The position numbers were made by a program, and so were the translations under genes. From Tuctoria greenei (taxonomy: Eukaryota; Streptophyta; Magnoliopsida; Poales; Poaceae), in the NCBI GenBank assembly GCA_036927565.1, contig JAYESD010000001.1, positions 143,147,415 to 143,211,414 on the forward strand: a stretch of 64,000 nucleotides of DNA, given 5' to 3'. Position 1 is the stretch's first letter. Each line of letters begins with the position of its first letter. The notes beneath the pieces are model-generated. The model was given only the letters and a program-made list of their open reading frames with translations, searched no databases and had not been told where the DNA came from. Positions 46,443-56,299 of this stretch are shown here, in pieces.

Positions 46443-47782
46443 GAATAGTAATTTTGCGATATATGAAATGCATAAGTGTAACGGAGATAAAGAGTGTGCA
46501 AACTCCCGAGGAGACAAGAAGACACGAAGATTTATCCCGTAGTTCGGCAAAATCGTCAAGACCTGCCTACATCCACGTTGTGGCACCCACCAAAGGGTAT
46601 AGCCACTCCCAAGTCACCGAGACCAGGGATCTTCACTAAAAGTCTCCGTTCGCCAACCCCAGCAAGGTGGAGCTCAAGCCTTGTACAAGTTTGATCCTCC
46701 GGGCTTCCACAACCGTCTTGGCAAGCTCCAAAAGGCTCTCTCCAATCATTGACTGTTACACGGTGAGTGCAATCACAAAGAGACACTCCCTTACAGCTCT
46801 CACTACACTAGAGACTCCAATCACCAAGAATGGAAGCACACAAGCATCGTCTCTAGCAAGTTCTAGCCTATCTCTTGGTGTACAAGTGGTGTAAATGATG
46901 TAGAAGTGGTAGCTCAATGTCTTGAATGCTTGTTAATGTGCAGAGTAGCTCTGGGTATCAAGACTTATCGAAATGACTGGTTGAAAGGGTATAAATAGCC
47001 AGCTTCCACGAAATAGCCGTTGGAAAAGTAGGCTGACATCATTGTTCTGCGAACACCGAATGATCCGATGTTCTCCCTTCAGTTGTCATCGGTCGAATCC
47101 AAATTAGCTGATGTCACTGTGTCAGATATGACCGTTGATCGACCTATGTAACACTTGCCTCATCATCGGATGATCCGGTGATACTTGATCCAGAATGGTC
47201 CAGAAATAATGCTTACTGGAGTGACCGATGTGTTATAATTGTACATCGGATGATCCGGTGTTACACTTGGTCCAGGGAATTGCTTACTGGAATGGTCGAC
47301 TGATGTAACACTTTCTTCGTCATCGGATGATCCGGTGTGTACTCAAGTCTGAGGTCTTCTTCTGTTCAGATCCAACTCGACCAATGTAGTCTTTTCTGGA
47401 TACATCGGATGATCCGGTGAGTTGATTTTGACTGCTTCGAGTTGTTCTAAGTTATTCTTTTGGAATTTGTTTGAGTGACCTCTTAGACATTGGTTTGAAA
47501 TGTTCTTCTGATGATGTCAAAGTATTGAGCACTGTCAATTTTGATGGAATAAATTGACATATGAGCCTTTTCTTATAGTCTTCATAAAAATCGATTGACC
47601 TCGTGAAATAGTTTGTTTAGGGGTCTCTAATTGTATCCAATGAGCAGTAGATGATATACATATGGAGTCCATTAAGTGTGATGAGATATACGAGAGACCT
47701 TGCATCCACAAACTCATTAGTAATATCCAACGGTTGTCATTAATCACTGAAACCATACCTCATGGGGGCCTAGATGCTTTCA
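46443..47782 (-). repeat. 5' LTR of copia C, outer 1340 bp
   Basis: Continues 33369-33489 once gypsy D and one CAAGT are removed. Both parts sum to 1461 bp against 1462 bp for the partner. Ends GATGCTTTCA, then the pol frame of copia B resumes. Confidence 0.92.
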
Positions 47783-49139
47783 ACAAGGAACAAGGCACGA
47801 CTTGTGGCCAAAGGGTATTCACAAGTAGAAGGTTTGGATTTTGATGAGACCTTTGCTCCCGTAGCTATACTTGAATCCATTAGAATATTACTTTCATATG
47901 CTACTCACCATGATTTCAAGCTGTATCATATGGATGTGAAAAGCGCCTTCCTCAATGGACCAATCAAGGAGGAGGTGTATGTGGAGCAACCCCCCGGGTT
48001 TGAAGACGAAGAGTTCCCCGACCACATATTTAAATTACGTAAGGCTCTCTACGGCCTCAAACAAGCTCCTAGAGCTTGATATGAGTGTCTTAGAGATTTA
48101 TTAATTGAAAATAGCTTTAAGATTCGCAAAGTAAATTATACACTATTTACAAAGAATTTTGACAATGATCTTTTTGTCTATCAAATCTATGTTGATGATA
48201 TAATCTTTGGTTCAACTAACCCATCTTTTTGTGAGGAATTTAGTAAAATCATGATAGATAGGTTTGAGATGTCCATGATGGGAGAGCTAAAGTACTTCTT
48301 GGGATTCCAAGTGAGACAACAAAGGGATGGAACTTTCATAAGCCAAACGAAGTACACTCAAGACATACTCAAGAAGTTTGGGACGGACAAGGCGAAGCCC
48401 ATAAAGACTCTCATGGCAATGAATGGCCACTTGGATCTCAATGAAGATGGACCTAGAGTCGACCAAAAGGTATATCGCTCCATGATTGGATCTCTACTCT
48501 ATTTATGTGCATCTAGGCTAGACATTATGCTGAGTGTATGGTTGTGTGCAAGATTTCAAGCCAATCCTAAGGAGTGTCACTTGATAGCCGTAAAAAGGAT
48601 CTTGAGATATTTAGTTCATACACCCAATCTTGGTCTTTGGTACCCAAAAGGCTCCAAATTCAACCTCATTGGCTACCCAGATGCAGATTATGTCGGGTGC
48701 AAGGTGATAGAAAAGTACCTCCGGTACATGCCAATTCCTAGGGAGATCTCTAGTTTCTTGGTTCTCCAAGAAACAAAACTCCATTGCCTTATCCACAACC
48801 GAAGTGGAGTATGTTACAGCCGGGAGTTGTTGTGCACAACTCCTTTGGATGCGACAAACTCTAAGGGATTACGGTTACAATATGAACCATATTCCACTTT
48901 TTTGTGATAAAGAGAGTGCCATTAAAATTGCCCACAATCCAGTTGAGCACTCTAGAACAAAACATATAGACATAAGGCATCACTTCTTGAGAGACCACTC
49001 CATGAAAGGAGATATAGTCATTTCCCATGTCAACACCCAAAAGCAATTGGCTGACATATTCACCAAGCCACTTGATGAAAAGCGCTTTTGTGAACTCCGA
49101 AATGAGCTAAACATCCTTGATGCTCAGAGTGTGGCTTGA
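47783..49139 (+). pseudogene. pol of copia B, part 2 (RT, RNase H)
   Basis: Resumes exactly where 23294 stopped: RNKARLVAKGYSQVEG, then DETFAPVA, MDVKSAFLNGPI and LYGLKQAPRA. A TGA at 48077-48079 stands where relatives have Trp. The RT active site YVDD is intact (48188-48199). RNase H begins YPDADYVGCKV; a one-base loss near 48705 shifts frame, and the C-terminus continues in another frame (48804-49139) with HNPVEHSRTKHIDIRHHF to TGA 49137-49139. Non-functional. Confidence 0.9.
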
Positions 49140-50127
49140 AATGGTGCATACCTGTATGAATTCTTCAAAATATGTTGATTGGATTGTGAAAATCATCTCT
49201 CTCAAGTTTCTTCCGAAAAACTATGTTAATTATTAGATCTTGGTGAATTGTGATCATTGCTTGATTGTTGTATGCTTACTGATCATATTCATCAAGATTA
49301 TTTGATTTGATTTCCCTCCCTATTTTTTAAATATGTACCTTCAAATATATATGAATGGGCCAAGAAATTCTTGTCTGGTGACCACGGACTAGTTCGTGGT
49401 TACTCAGACTAGTCCGCCCATGCAGACTAGTCCGCGGAGTGCCAGTTAGGCCGGACTAGTCCGGTAGACCACGGACTAGTCCGACATAGCCTCTGGAAAA
49501 GTTCGGACTAGTTCGGTCTTCTCCGGACTTATCCGATTTTTCGTGTCCTTGACCCTAGCCGCCGCCAAACCCTAATTATTTCACCTCAACTCTTGCCTTA
49601 CGTGTTCTCTCTCTTCGCGCTCGAGCTCCCAAGGCGGTTCTGCATCCCCTCCACCAAAAAGCTTCACATTTGGGTGGAAATCAGGCTTCCTCCCTCGAAG
49701 ATTGAAGTTCTCGGACAAGTTCGGACTTCAACACCACCTTCTTCGAGAATCAATCGATTTCTTCAGCAATTTTCATCCAAACCCTAGAAATCTCGATTTT
49801 CTTCATTGTTGATCGAATAGCCTAGCATTTTTCACTATATACATGCCTCCTTGATGTATTACGTTTATGCTAAGCTAGCTGTGCATTAGGAATCAACATT
49901 TTTCTAGTTGCTTAGGTTTTTGAGGATGAATACCGGACTAGTCCGGTCCATGCACGGACAAGTCCGGTCCCCCGGACTAGTCCGTGCCTGTACACCAGAC
50001 AAGTCCGATTTTACTGAACTCAAAACCTAACCTGTCAATTCCTCAATGCAATTCCTTGTTATCCTTTCTCACCCATGCCTTGAATAATCCATTGTTACTC
50101 ATGTCTTGCACAATTCATTCTCAGGAC
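49140..50127 (+). other. pol-ORF3 spacer of copia B, with palindromes
   Basis: No coding signal. Two clusters of the LTR palindrome family lie at about 49380-49530 and 49930-50010 (CGGACTAGTCCGG, GGACAAGTCCGG and variants), matching the arrangement in copia A (11549-12115). Confidence 0.7.
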
Positions 50128-51529
50128 ATGTCGAGCTCAAACGACGGGATCTTCGATTTCGAGACCGATATGGACCACGAGGTGGAACCTCGGCCCTCGA
50201 CAAGCCTTGGCAAGAAATGCCAAGAGCGACCTTCCGAGCTAGCTCCATCTCCTCCTCAGGCTCGAAGGAAAGTGCTTGCCAAGAAGTCAGCCTCCAAGGC
50301 AACTGCAGCAACAAGTGGCCCTCGCCAAGCTAAGGGCAAGGGCAAGGGAATAACAACGAGCCCGGTTGGCCCCCTGAGGCTGCATGCTCCAAGGGAAGGG
50401 GTCAGGGACCCCACTTAAGACATATTCAATGGAAAGGGCACTGACTCGGTGGCGAAGTTCAGAAGCATTGATTGGTATGGCCGTCTGAAGCAAGCTGCTG
50501 ATGGCAGATTTTGGAGCAATTTCCATGCACATTTCTACAAATCTGTGTATCTCCCAATGAAGACCCCTGTTGTGCACAGTCAATGGATTGATTGGGCACA
50601 TTTTGAGAAAAAGGGCTGCTCCCCGTTCATTGAAGTGGTGGAAGCAATTGAGAGGCATGGACTGAAGGACCTTTTTGCCTTCAGAAACAATTGGAATGAT
50701 GAAGTGATTGCGCAGTTCTTTGCAACTTGCCACTTCTCAAGTGAAGATGAAGAGAGTGTTACTTGGATGACTCACGGGTCCAAGTACAGTATAACTCAAG
50801 AAGATTTTGCAAGCCTGCTTCACCATGACACCTCAAGACCTGACTGCTTGATCATCCACAACATAGGTGTCATTGAGAAGGATAGGATGAAGTTCCTATA
50901 TGAGACAAACTCCAAGTTCAACCCTCTCTCCACAAAGAACATGAAGCATTTCTTTGTGGTTCTAAATAGATTCTTGAGGAAGACTATTGCTCCCAAGGAT
51001 GGAGATGCTGGGATTGTGCAGAGTTATCTCTGGACCCTGATGAGGCTCATAAGCAAGGACCGTCAGTTTGATGTGGCAGATTATATTTGGAATGACATGG
51101 TCAACATATCTTGCACGCCCAACAGGTCATGTGGCTATGCTCCCTATCTTATGTTTATGATTGAGAAAGTCACTGGCATAGAGTTTGTGAAAGATGTGGA
51201 GCACCTCCCTTTGAGGCCTCAGATGCCTCAAAAGCCAAGTGTACAGGCTGCTCCCTCGCCGGCCTCCAGTCTTGAGGCTCCGGCAAGAAGAAGTGAAGAT
51301 GCAAGGGCTGCCCCTGCCACTAGGGCAGCCCCTCAAAAAGGATCTGCAAGTGGCATATTCAAATACTTGACTGCTATCTTTGCTTCCTGCAAAAAGGCCG
51401 AAGTGAGGGCCCACAAGCTGAACATTCAAATACTTTGGCATTGGGGGCTCGAGTGGCTCCGCACCTCCTCCTCCTCATCAGCCCGAAGACGACGATGTAG
51501 ATGATGAGAGGACTGACAGCGAGGAGTGA
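50128..51529 (+). pseudogene. ORF3 of copia B, nearly intact
   Basis: ATG at 50128 (MSSSNDGIFDFETDMDHE). One TAA at 50416-50418 and a frameshift near 51425 are the only breaks seen; the frame then ends TDSEE at TGA 51527-51529. Order: acidic N-terminus; Lys/Ala-rich basic linker with KGKGKG; a globular core of about 250 residues (FRSIDWYGRLKQAADGRFW, WMTHGSKYSITQEDFASLL, RKTIAPKDGDAG, WNDMVNISCTPNRSCGYAP); a Pro/Ala/Arg-rich linker; an acidic tail. Copia A's ORF3 matches across the core. No transmembrane or signal segment is evident. It is the best preserved ORF3 in the window; function unknown. Confidence 0.78.
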
Positions 51530-51573
51530 AGACTTTAGGTCCCTCCTCTCCTTCTTTTTGCTGTCTTGATGCC

Positions 51574-51989
51574 AAAGGGGGAGAGATTGAGGGGGAGTCT
51601 TAGTCTTAGTTGTAGGATGTGAGGAGAGAGCTCTCTTTTATGCTTTTTGACTATTTTGCAGGTTGTAAAACTTTAACTATGTTCTTAAGTTAATTATGGT
51701 CTTGTGATGCATTATTTTGACCTACTTAAGAAGTAATTGTTGAAAACTGTGTTGTTGCTCCTAGAATGACATATATGCTTGGTTTTGGTTGATTAATGTC
51801 AATTATGTCATTCTCATTGTTTCAATATACTTAGTTATGCATCCCACCATAAAGAATGCACATATGGATTATATTTTCATTGCTTGATGTATTTTAGACT
51901 CATATGTGCATGCTTTATGAAAATCTCAATTGTTATCACATTTTGTGAAATCTCAATTGGTTGTCATCAATCACCAAAAAGGGGGAGAT
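51574..51989 (+). promoter_or_regulatory. Polypurine tracts of copia B
   Basis: AAAAAGGGGGAGAT (51976-51989) abuts the 3' LTR. Upstream tracts AAAGGGGGAGAGATTGA and GGGGGAG lie at 51574-51597, again preceded by GATGCC as in A and C. Confidence 0.8.
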
Positions 51990-53606
51990 TGAAAGTGCAT
52001 TTAGGAATCCCTTGTGGGTTTTGGATGATTTATGACAAGCAAATGAGATCCTAACCTCTTTGTTGAGATGAGCACAGGTTTTAATAGCAAAATATGCAAA
52101 GTGCCAAAAAGAAGGGAGAATGAGGAGCAAAGTGGAAATGAGCTCAAGGAAGAAGAATAGTAGATCATTGTGTATGGAGTGTGTTAAGGAAACACACCCC
52201 AAGAGCTCAATAACAATCAAACATACACATTGCACTAATTTATACAGGACCGGACTAGTCCGAATGTCAACGGACTAGTCCGATATCCTCTCTGCACAAG
52301 ATCGGGCAAGTTCGATATCCATCTGACTATTCCGATATCTCTCTGACTAGAATCGGACTAGTCCTCCGTAGTGCGGACTAGTCCTCAAAACACTTCACAA
52401 GTCACACAAAATCGAACAAGTCCGATCACACACCGGACTAGTCCGATATCTTTCTGATGTCAATCGGACAAGTCCGATATTAGCACGGACTAGTCCGAAA
52501 AACTCTCTGACCTAAATCGGATAAGTCCTCCAAGTGCAGACTTCTCCTCATAACCACTTAGGGTTTTACTGTCCGGACAAGTCCGATGTCTATCGGACTA
52601 GTCCGAAGATTTCAGCGAAATCGGACAAGTCCGCTCCTAGCCGGACTAGTCCGATATTTCGGGACACTTAGGATTTAGTACACACAGCACACCGGACTAG
52701 TCCGGTGTCCACCACGGACTAGTCCGATCTTTTTAAATCCTAACGGTCACCTTTAGAAACCCCATATAAATAGAGGTGCACGGCCCAACTTGAAAGTATC
52801 TCGAACCCTAGCGCCATCACACCTCCCAAGAGCCTCAAAAACACATCTCTCCACAAAATTAAGTGCAACAAAGATCAATCATTTGAGGATACACTCTAGA
52901 TCATTGGAGAGACACGTTCAACACGCATTGAGCTCTTTGTTTGATTCTCTAACACACTCATGTGATTTCATTGTAATCTTTTGAGTGTGTTCTTGATGGT
53001 ATTTCGTGTTGTGATCTAGGGGAGCCCTCAACGTGTGAGAAGGCCCCTTGAATTCGGTTATTTACCCTTTGTGATAAGTGGAAGAGGATTGGCTTTCGTG
53101 GCGATCCAACGAGGGTAGGGTTGGAGAAGACCTGGTCCTTTTGTGGACTCCTCAACGTGGATGTAGGTTGCCTCTATGGGAGCCGAACTACGGGATAAAT
53201 CCTTGTGTCTTGCTTTGTGTTCATCGTTCTTATTCATCACAACAATCTAGGGTTTCAATCATTATTTCTTAATTTACGTTGAATCATTAAATATAAGATT
53301 GAATTGTGATATACCCTAGTCCATAATCTTGCAACACTTCATTTGACTGTATACCTCTTTCAGAATACCCTTTTATTTGAATTTGGGCGCGTAGCGATTA
53401 CTAATAGGACAGAAAGCTGTGTTTTCCGCTGCATACATTGTAGAATCAAAGTAATCGATCAAACTTAATCAACCTAGTCGGTACACACCGGACTAGTTCG
53501 CACTTTACCGGACTAGTCCGATATCTCAAGTTTTGATCTGGTGATTAAGTGTTGCAGGTTCCGGCAAATTTCAAAAAGGCCTATTCACCCCCCTAGGCCA
53601 CATTCA
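51990..53606 (+). repeat. 3' LTR of copia B (1617 bp)
   Basis: Starts TGAAAGTGCATTTAGG, ends AGGCCACATTCA, followed by TCATT. Carries the palindrome array (about 52248-52735), TATA box (52765-52773) and an extra 69 bp (53354-53422) absent from the 5' LTR. Confidence 0.92.
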
Positions 53607-54630
53607 TCATTGCAGCACCGATGATGTCCCACACTCCTAGTCACTTCATTTTTTCCAGCAAATAAAAAAAATACGTGACCAGCAGCAGTACCGGCAACAA
53701 AAAAGTGATATGGACTGTAACAATTTGGCCAACAAAAGAAGGTACAGGCCCAACACAGCTCAAGGGTAAAATTGACATTACGTCCTAAAACCTCTTCTTT
53801 TTGGAGCTGATAACCATTTTTCAGTCAAACACCTCTAGTGACAGCTTCTATATCACAACAGAGTTGCTTCACCTCAGCATTTGAGAGCAGGGTTGTTCCA
53901 CCGAAGAGTAGAACCATGTCATACACGCTCTTAGAGTTAAGGTATTTGGCAACATTTTTTCTGCTCTTCCACAGGGTTTAGCTCCAGAGTCATCCCAAAC
54001 ACGCCCTTACTACAAGACTCCCTCTATTTTTTAGTTGTGCTTAGATTAATAAGTCTGATTCAAAATTAAATTAAAATATTTTTAATGATAATAATTTAAA
54101 AATGGAGCAATTAGGGTTCTGCTTTTTTCCAGTAGGTTTTGTATTAACTGAGAAGATAATAACAGGGTACAAATTTTTTTGCAAGATAATATGATACATT
54201 TAAACGCACTACAAGATCTCTTTGGCTACTTTGTGACGGCAAATAGAATTGAGGCCTCATTCGGAATGGAGAATTTTTTTCAATCTTGCGTTTTTCTGTG
54301 AAATCAAACTATGAAATTCCTTTATGATTCCTGCCTTCAAAAGGTATAAAATAGGTTATGTCTACTATCCAGCGGGGCAACGCTTGGATGCCACCTTAAA
54401 CTCGTGACTCGGGCGCTCGGTTGTAACTAACATGTGAGAATATTTGATATAAAACTGAAGGTGCAAAAATACAAGTTGTATAAGTTATACATATCTTACA
54501 AACATCCCAAACATGAACACAATCCATTGACATTAAACATGCCATATCTCGAATAGCAACTGGCAAAACAACCATGCAAATTTGGTTACATGAACAATGG
54601 CTTGTGCAATGTATTACGCGACCAACCACA
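53607..54630. other. Older flanking DNA with MITE-like fragments
   Basis: Starts with the TCATT duplication and resumes the DNA interrupted by copia B. A CTCCCTCTATTTTTTAG stretch (about 54014) recalls Stowaway ends, and GAGGCCTCATTCGGAATGGA (about 54250) recalls ends of other grass MITEs. I could not pair either with a second terminus. About 54430-54630 looks like the 3' untranslated part of the minus-strand exon that follows. Confidence 0.45.
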
Positions 54631-55014
54631 TTACTCTTCGAAGGTTGCTGGTGGCGGGCTTGTTCTGTTGCTCAGAGACGAAGTCCGAGACAGGGATTTT
54701 GGAGAAGCTGGTGCAATGGGGCAAGATTCTGGCACGACTATGGATGTTGAGGCTGGAGCTGCAGATGAACCAGCAGATTTTAGTGTAGCTGGAGTTGTGG
54801 TGCGACTGAGGCTGGATCCAGCGCGGGGTAATACTTGTGTAGGGTATACCTCAGTGACCTCTTCGATGCCTTCATCTACATATATGACATCCTGCATTGT
54901 AAGTTGGTGGTACTCTACAATTTCTCGCAGGAATCTGTTTTCTCGAGCATATACAGAGTTCTCATGCGCAAGGCGAGCCTTTTCAGCCAATAGTGTTTCT
55001 AACTGGAGGCGGAT
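54631..55014 (-). CDS. Last exon of a plant coiled-coil protein (fragment)
   Basis: An open 3' exon bounded by a good acceptor (TTTCCTTGCAG, AG at 55015-55016) and TAA or equivalent stop at 54631. It encodes a helical Leu/Glu/Arg-rich segment (LETLLAEKARLAHENSVYA, ENRFLREIVEYHQLT) followed by the motif DEGIEEVTEVYP and a Ser/Thr/Pro-rich tail ending PPPATFEE. The pattern looks like a conserved plant coiled-coil family, but I cannot name it. No ATG is available, so earlier exons are needed; to the right lie a SINE and a hAT element, and I see no further exon in the window. It may be the 3' end of a real gene broken by insertions, or a captured fragment. Confidence 0.6.
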   Translation of the reverse strand: MRLQLETLLAEKARLAHENSVYARENRFLREIVEYHQLTMQDVIYVDEGIEEVTEVYPTQVLPRAGSSLSRTTTPATLKSAGSSAAPASTSIVVPESCPIAPASPKSLSRTSSLSNRTSPPPATFEE

Positions 55015-55390
55015 CTGCAAGGAAATGAATGGTATATGGTCAACAACAGCAGTGAGTCCACTAAGTTTTAGAGAACTTCACGAAGCACTACTTTTTCTCA
55101 AAAGTATCACAATATTCCTTGGAATAATTTTGATCATTTATGAAAATGTTTCACAAAAATATTTTGTCTGCACACCAACAACTCTGTACAGAACTGTTGA
55201 GTACGCTTCACAAAAAATGTTTTGTCAAAAGTATTACAATATTTCTAGGAAAGTATTTTAAAAAATTACACTTCCATTAGGAAAATGCTTCACAAAAAAC
55301 ATTTTGTATGCGCACATCAAGCTGGGCTCACTAATTGATCTCACAAAGCTATCAAATTTCTAAGACAGATAGCATGCAAAAAAAGAAGAG
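55015..55390. other. Intron-like DNA with degenerate repeats
   Basis: AT-rich DNA upstream of the coiled-coil exon. Three degenerate copies of a unit containing TTCACAAAAAATGTTTTGT occur near 55148, 55207 and 55290, about 60-80 bp apart. No coding signal. Confidence 0.5.
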
Positions 55391-55543
55391 CGGGTATGGC
55401 GCAGTGGTAGATCTCTTCAATTGTATCCTAGAGGTCCTAGGTTTGAACCAGCCTTCTTACAAAATAAGCAACGGGAACACTGCCTAGAAATTCCCTTCCT
55501 CGGACACCATAATGTGTGGGAGCTTTCAGAGACCCAGCTTGGA
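55391..55543 (+). mobile_element. tRNA-derived SINE
   Basis: Contains a polymerase III A box (TGGCGCAGTGGTAG, about 55397-55410) and B box (GGTTTGAACC, about 55440-55449) at tRNA-like spacing, followed by a body with TGTGGGAGCT and a GACCCAGCTTGG end that resembles the 3' part of grass SINEs. It is not a functional tRNA: no cloverleaf acceptor stem closes. Ends are approximate. Confidence 0.6.
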
Positions 55544-55565
55544 GTGTGATGCAGTGTTATCCAGG

Positions 55566-55745
55566 CGTCGCCTAGGCGCTAGGCGACGCCTAGGCGGCGC
55601 CTAGGCGTCCAGTCGGTCCAGGAAGGACGTCATGGTACGTCGCCTCGCCTGGAACCGTCCAGTCGTCCGCCTGGGACGCCCAGGCGTCTTCAGACATCCT
55701 GGCGCTCCGTCCAGGCGTCCTGGGCCGGCGCCTAATCACTTTTCC
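55566..55745. repeat. 5' subterminal palindromes of the hAT element
   Basis: Several overlapping copies of GCGCCTAGGCG, GTCGCCTAGGCG and AGGCGTCC. Such subterminal repeats are known transposase binding sites in hAT elements. They can also fold into hairpins. Confidence 0.75.
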
Positions 55746-55879
55746 AATAGATTTTACGGCCCAAGGCCCATCAAAGTAAGTAACCTAGGGGAGTTCCAGC
55801 CGCCGTCACGGTCACGGGACTCCTGTCCGACCGCCCGTGGATTGTCCGAGCCCGACGCCCGTCCGACGCACCCGCCCGG

Positions 55880-56105
55880 TGCCCGTGCGCCGTCGCCGGT
55901 CGATCGCGCTGCCGAGGCGCCGTCGCCTCTGGCGTCCCCGTCTTCACCGCCGTCGCCTCCAGTCCGCCGCGGCGCTCCTCTGTCGCTCGCCGTCGCCGGT
56001 CGGTCGCGCCGCCGAGGCGCCGTTGCCTCTGGCGTCCCCGTCTTCACCGCCGTCGCCTCCAGTCCGCCGCGGCGCCGCCAATCCGGCGCTCCTCTGTCGC
56101 TCCCT
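55880..56105. repeat. Tandem duplication in the hAT leader
   Basis: A unit of about 100 bp beginning GCCGTCGCCGGTCG and running through CCAGTCCGCCGCGGCGC is present twice, with small differences, in the GC-rich leader. A second short duplication (TCTGATCTGCAGTGAGC) occurs at about 56130-56235. Confidence 0.7.
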
Positions 56106-56299
56106 CCGCCGCCAGCCAGTCCCTCCGCCTCTGATCTGCAGTGAGCGCCTCTCTCTCTCGATTGCCTCCCTCTAATCCTCTGTCTAGTCTCGATTGCCTC
56201 TAATCCTCTGTCTAGCCTCTGATCTGCAGTGAGCAGCAGCATTGTTAGTTGTTACCATTGTACTCAATAGTCATTACCATTGTATTGTCTTGATTAGGG

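Larger units (their letters stand above)
23295..47782 (-). mobile_element. Ty1/copia element C (Sirevirus-like), nested in copia B
   Basis: Minus-oriented. Its 3' LTR is at 23295-24756 and its 5' LTR is at 33369-33489 plus 46443-47782, split by gypsy D. The PBS (33355-33366) and gag lie at the right and ORF3 at the left. Flanks AAAAG (23290-23294) and ACAAG (47783-47787) are a 5-bp duplication with one mismatch, and the pol frame of copia B resumes exactly there. The internal region is 8612 bp. The integrase core is deleted, protease has NSG instead of DSG, and several stops are present. Sampled LTR stretches differ by roughly 4-6% by eye. Confidence 0.92.
17390..53606 (+). mobile_element. 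Ty1/copia element B (Sirevirus-like), split by nested elements
   Basis: LTRs at 17390-18941 and 51990-53606, with a perfect 5-bp duplication TCATT at 17385-17389 and 53607-53611. Internal order: PBS, gag, pol part 1 (to 23294), nested copia C (which contains gypsy D), pol part 2 (47783-49139), ORF3 and polypurine tracts. Without the nested DNA the element would be about 11.7 kb. It is a sister family of copia A: LTR ends, palindrome motif and proteins are alike. Gag, pol and ORF3 each contain nonsense or frameshift mutations. Confidence 0.93.

Noticed and set aside
50128..51529. Envelope protein of a retrovirus-like element
   Set aside because: No signal peptide, transmembrane helix or cleavage-like site is visible, so only the positional name is justified.
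15689..54010. A Mutator-like transposon carrying the PP2C fragment
   Set aside because: I looked for inverted ends between about 15700 and about 54000 (for example CTCCAGAG motifs), but the similar strings are in the same orientation, so no terminal inverted repeat is supported.
55391..55465. A functional tRNA gene
   Set aside because: A and B boxes are present but no acceptor stem or plausible anticodon arm closes; SINE is the better explanation.
55632..56144. GC-rich open frames in the hAT leader
   Set aside because: Low-complexity Pro/Arg translation over a tandem duplication and subterminal palindromes; no family match and the transposase ATG is downstream.
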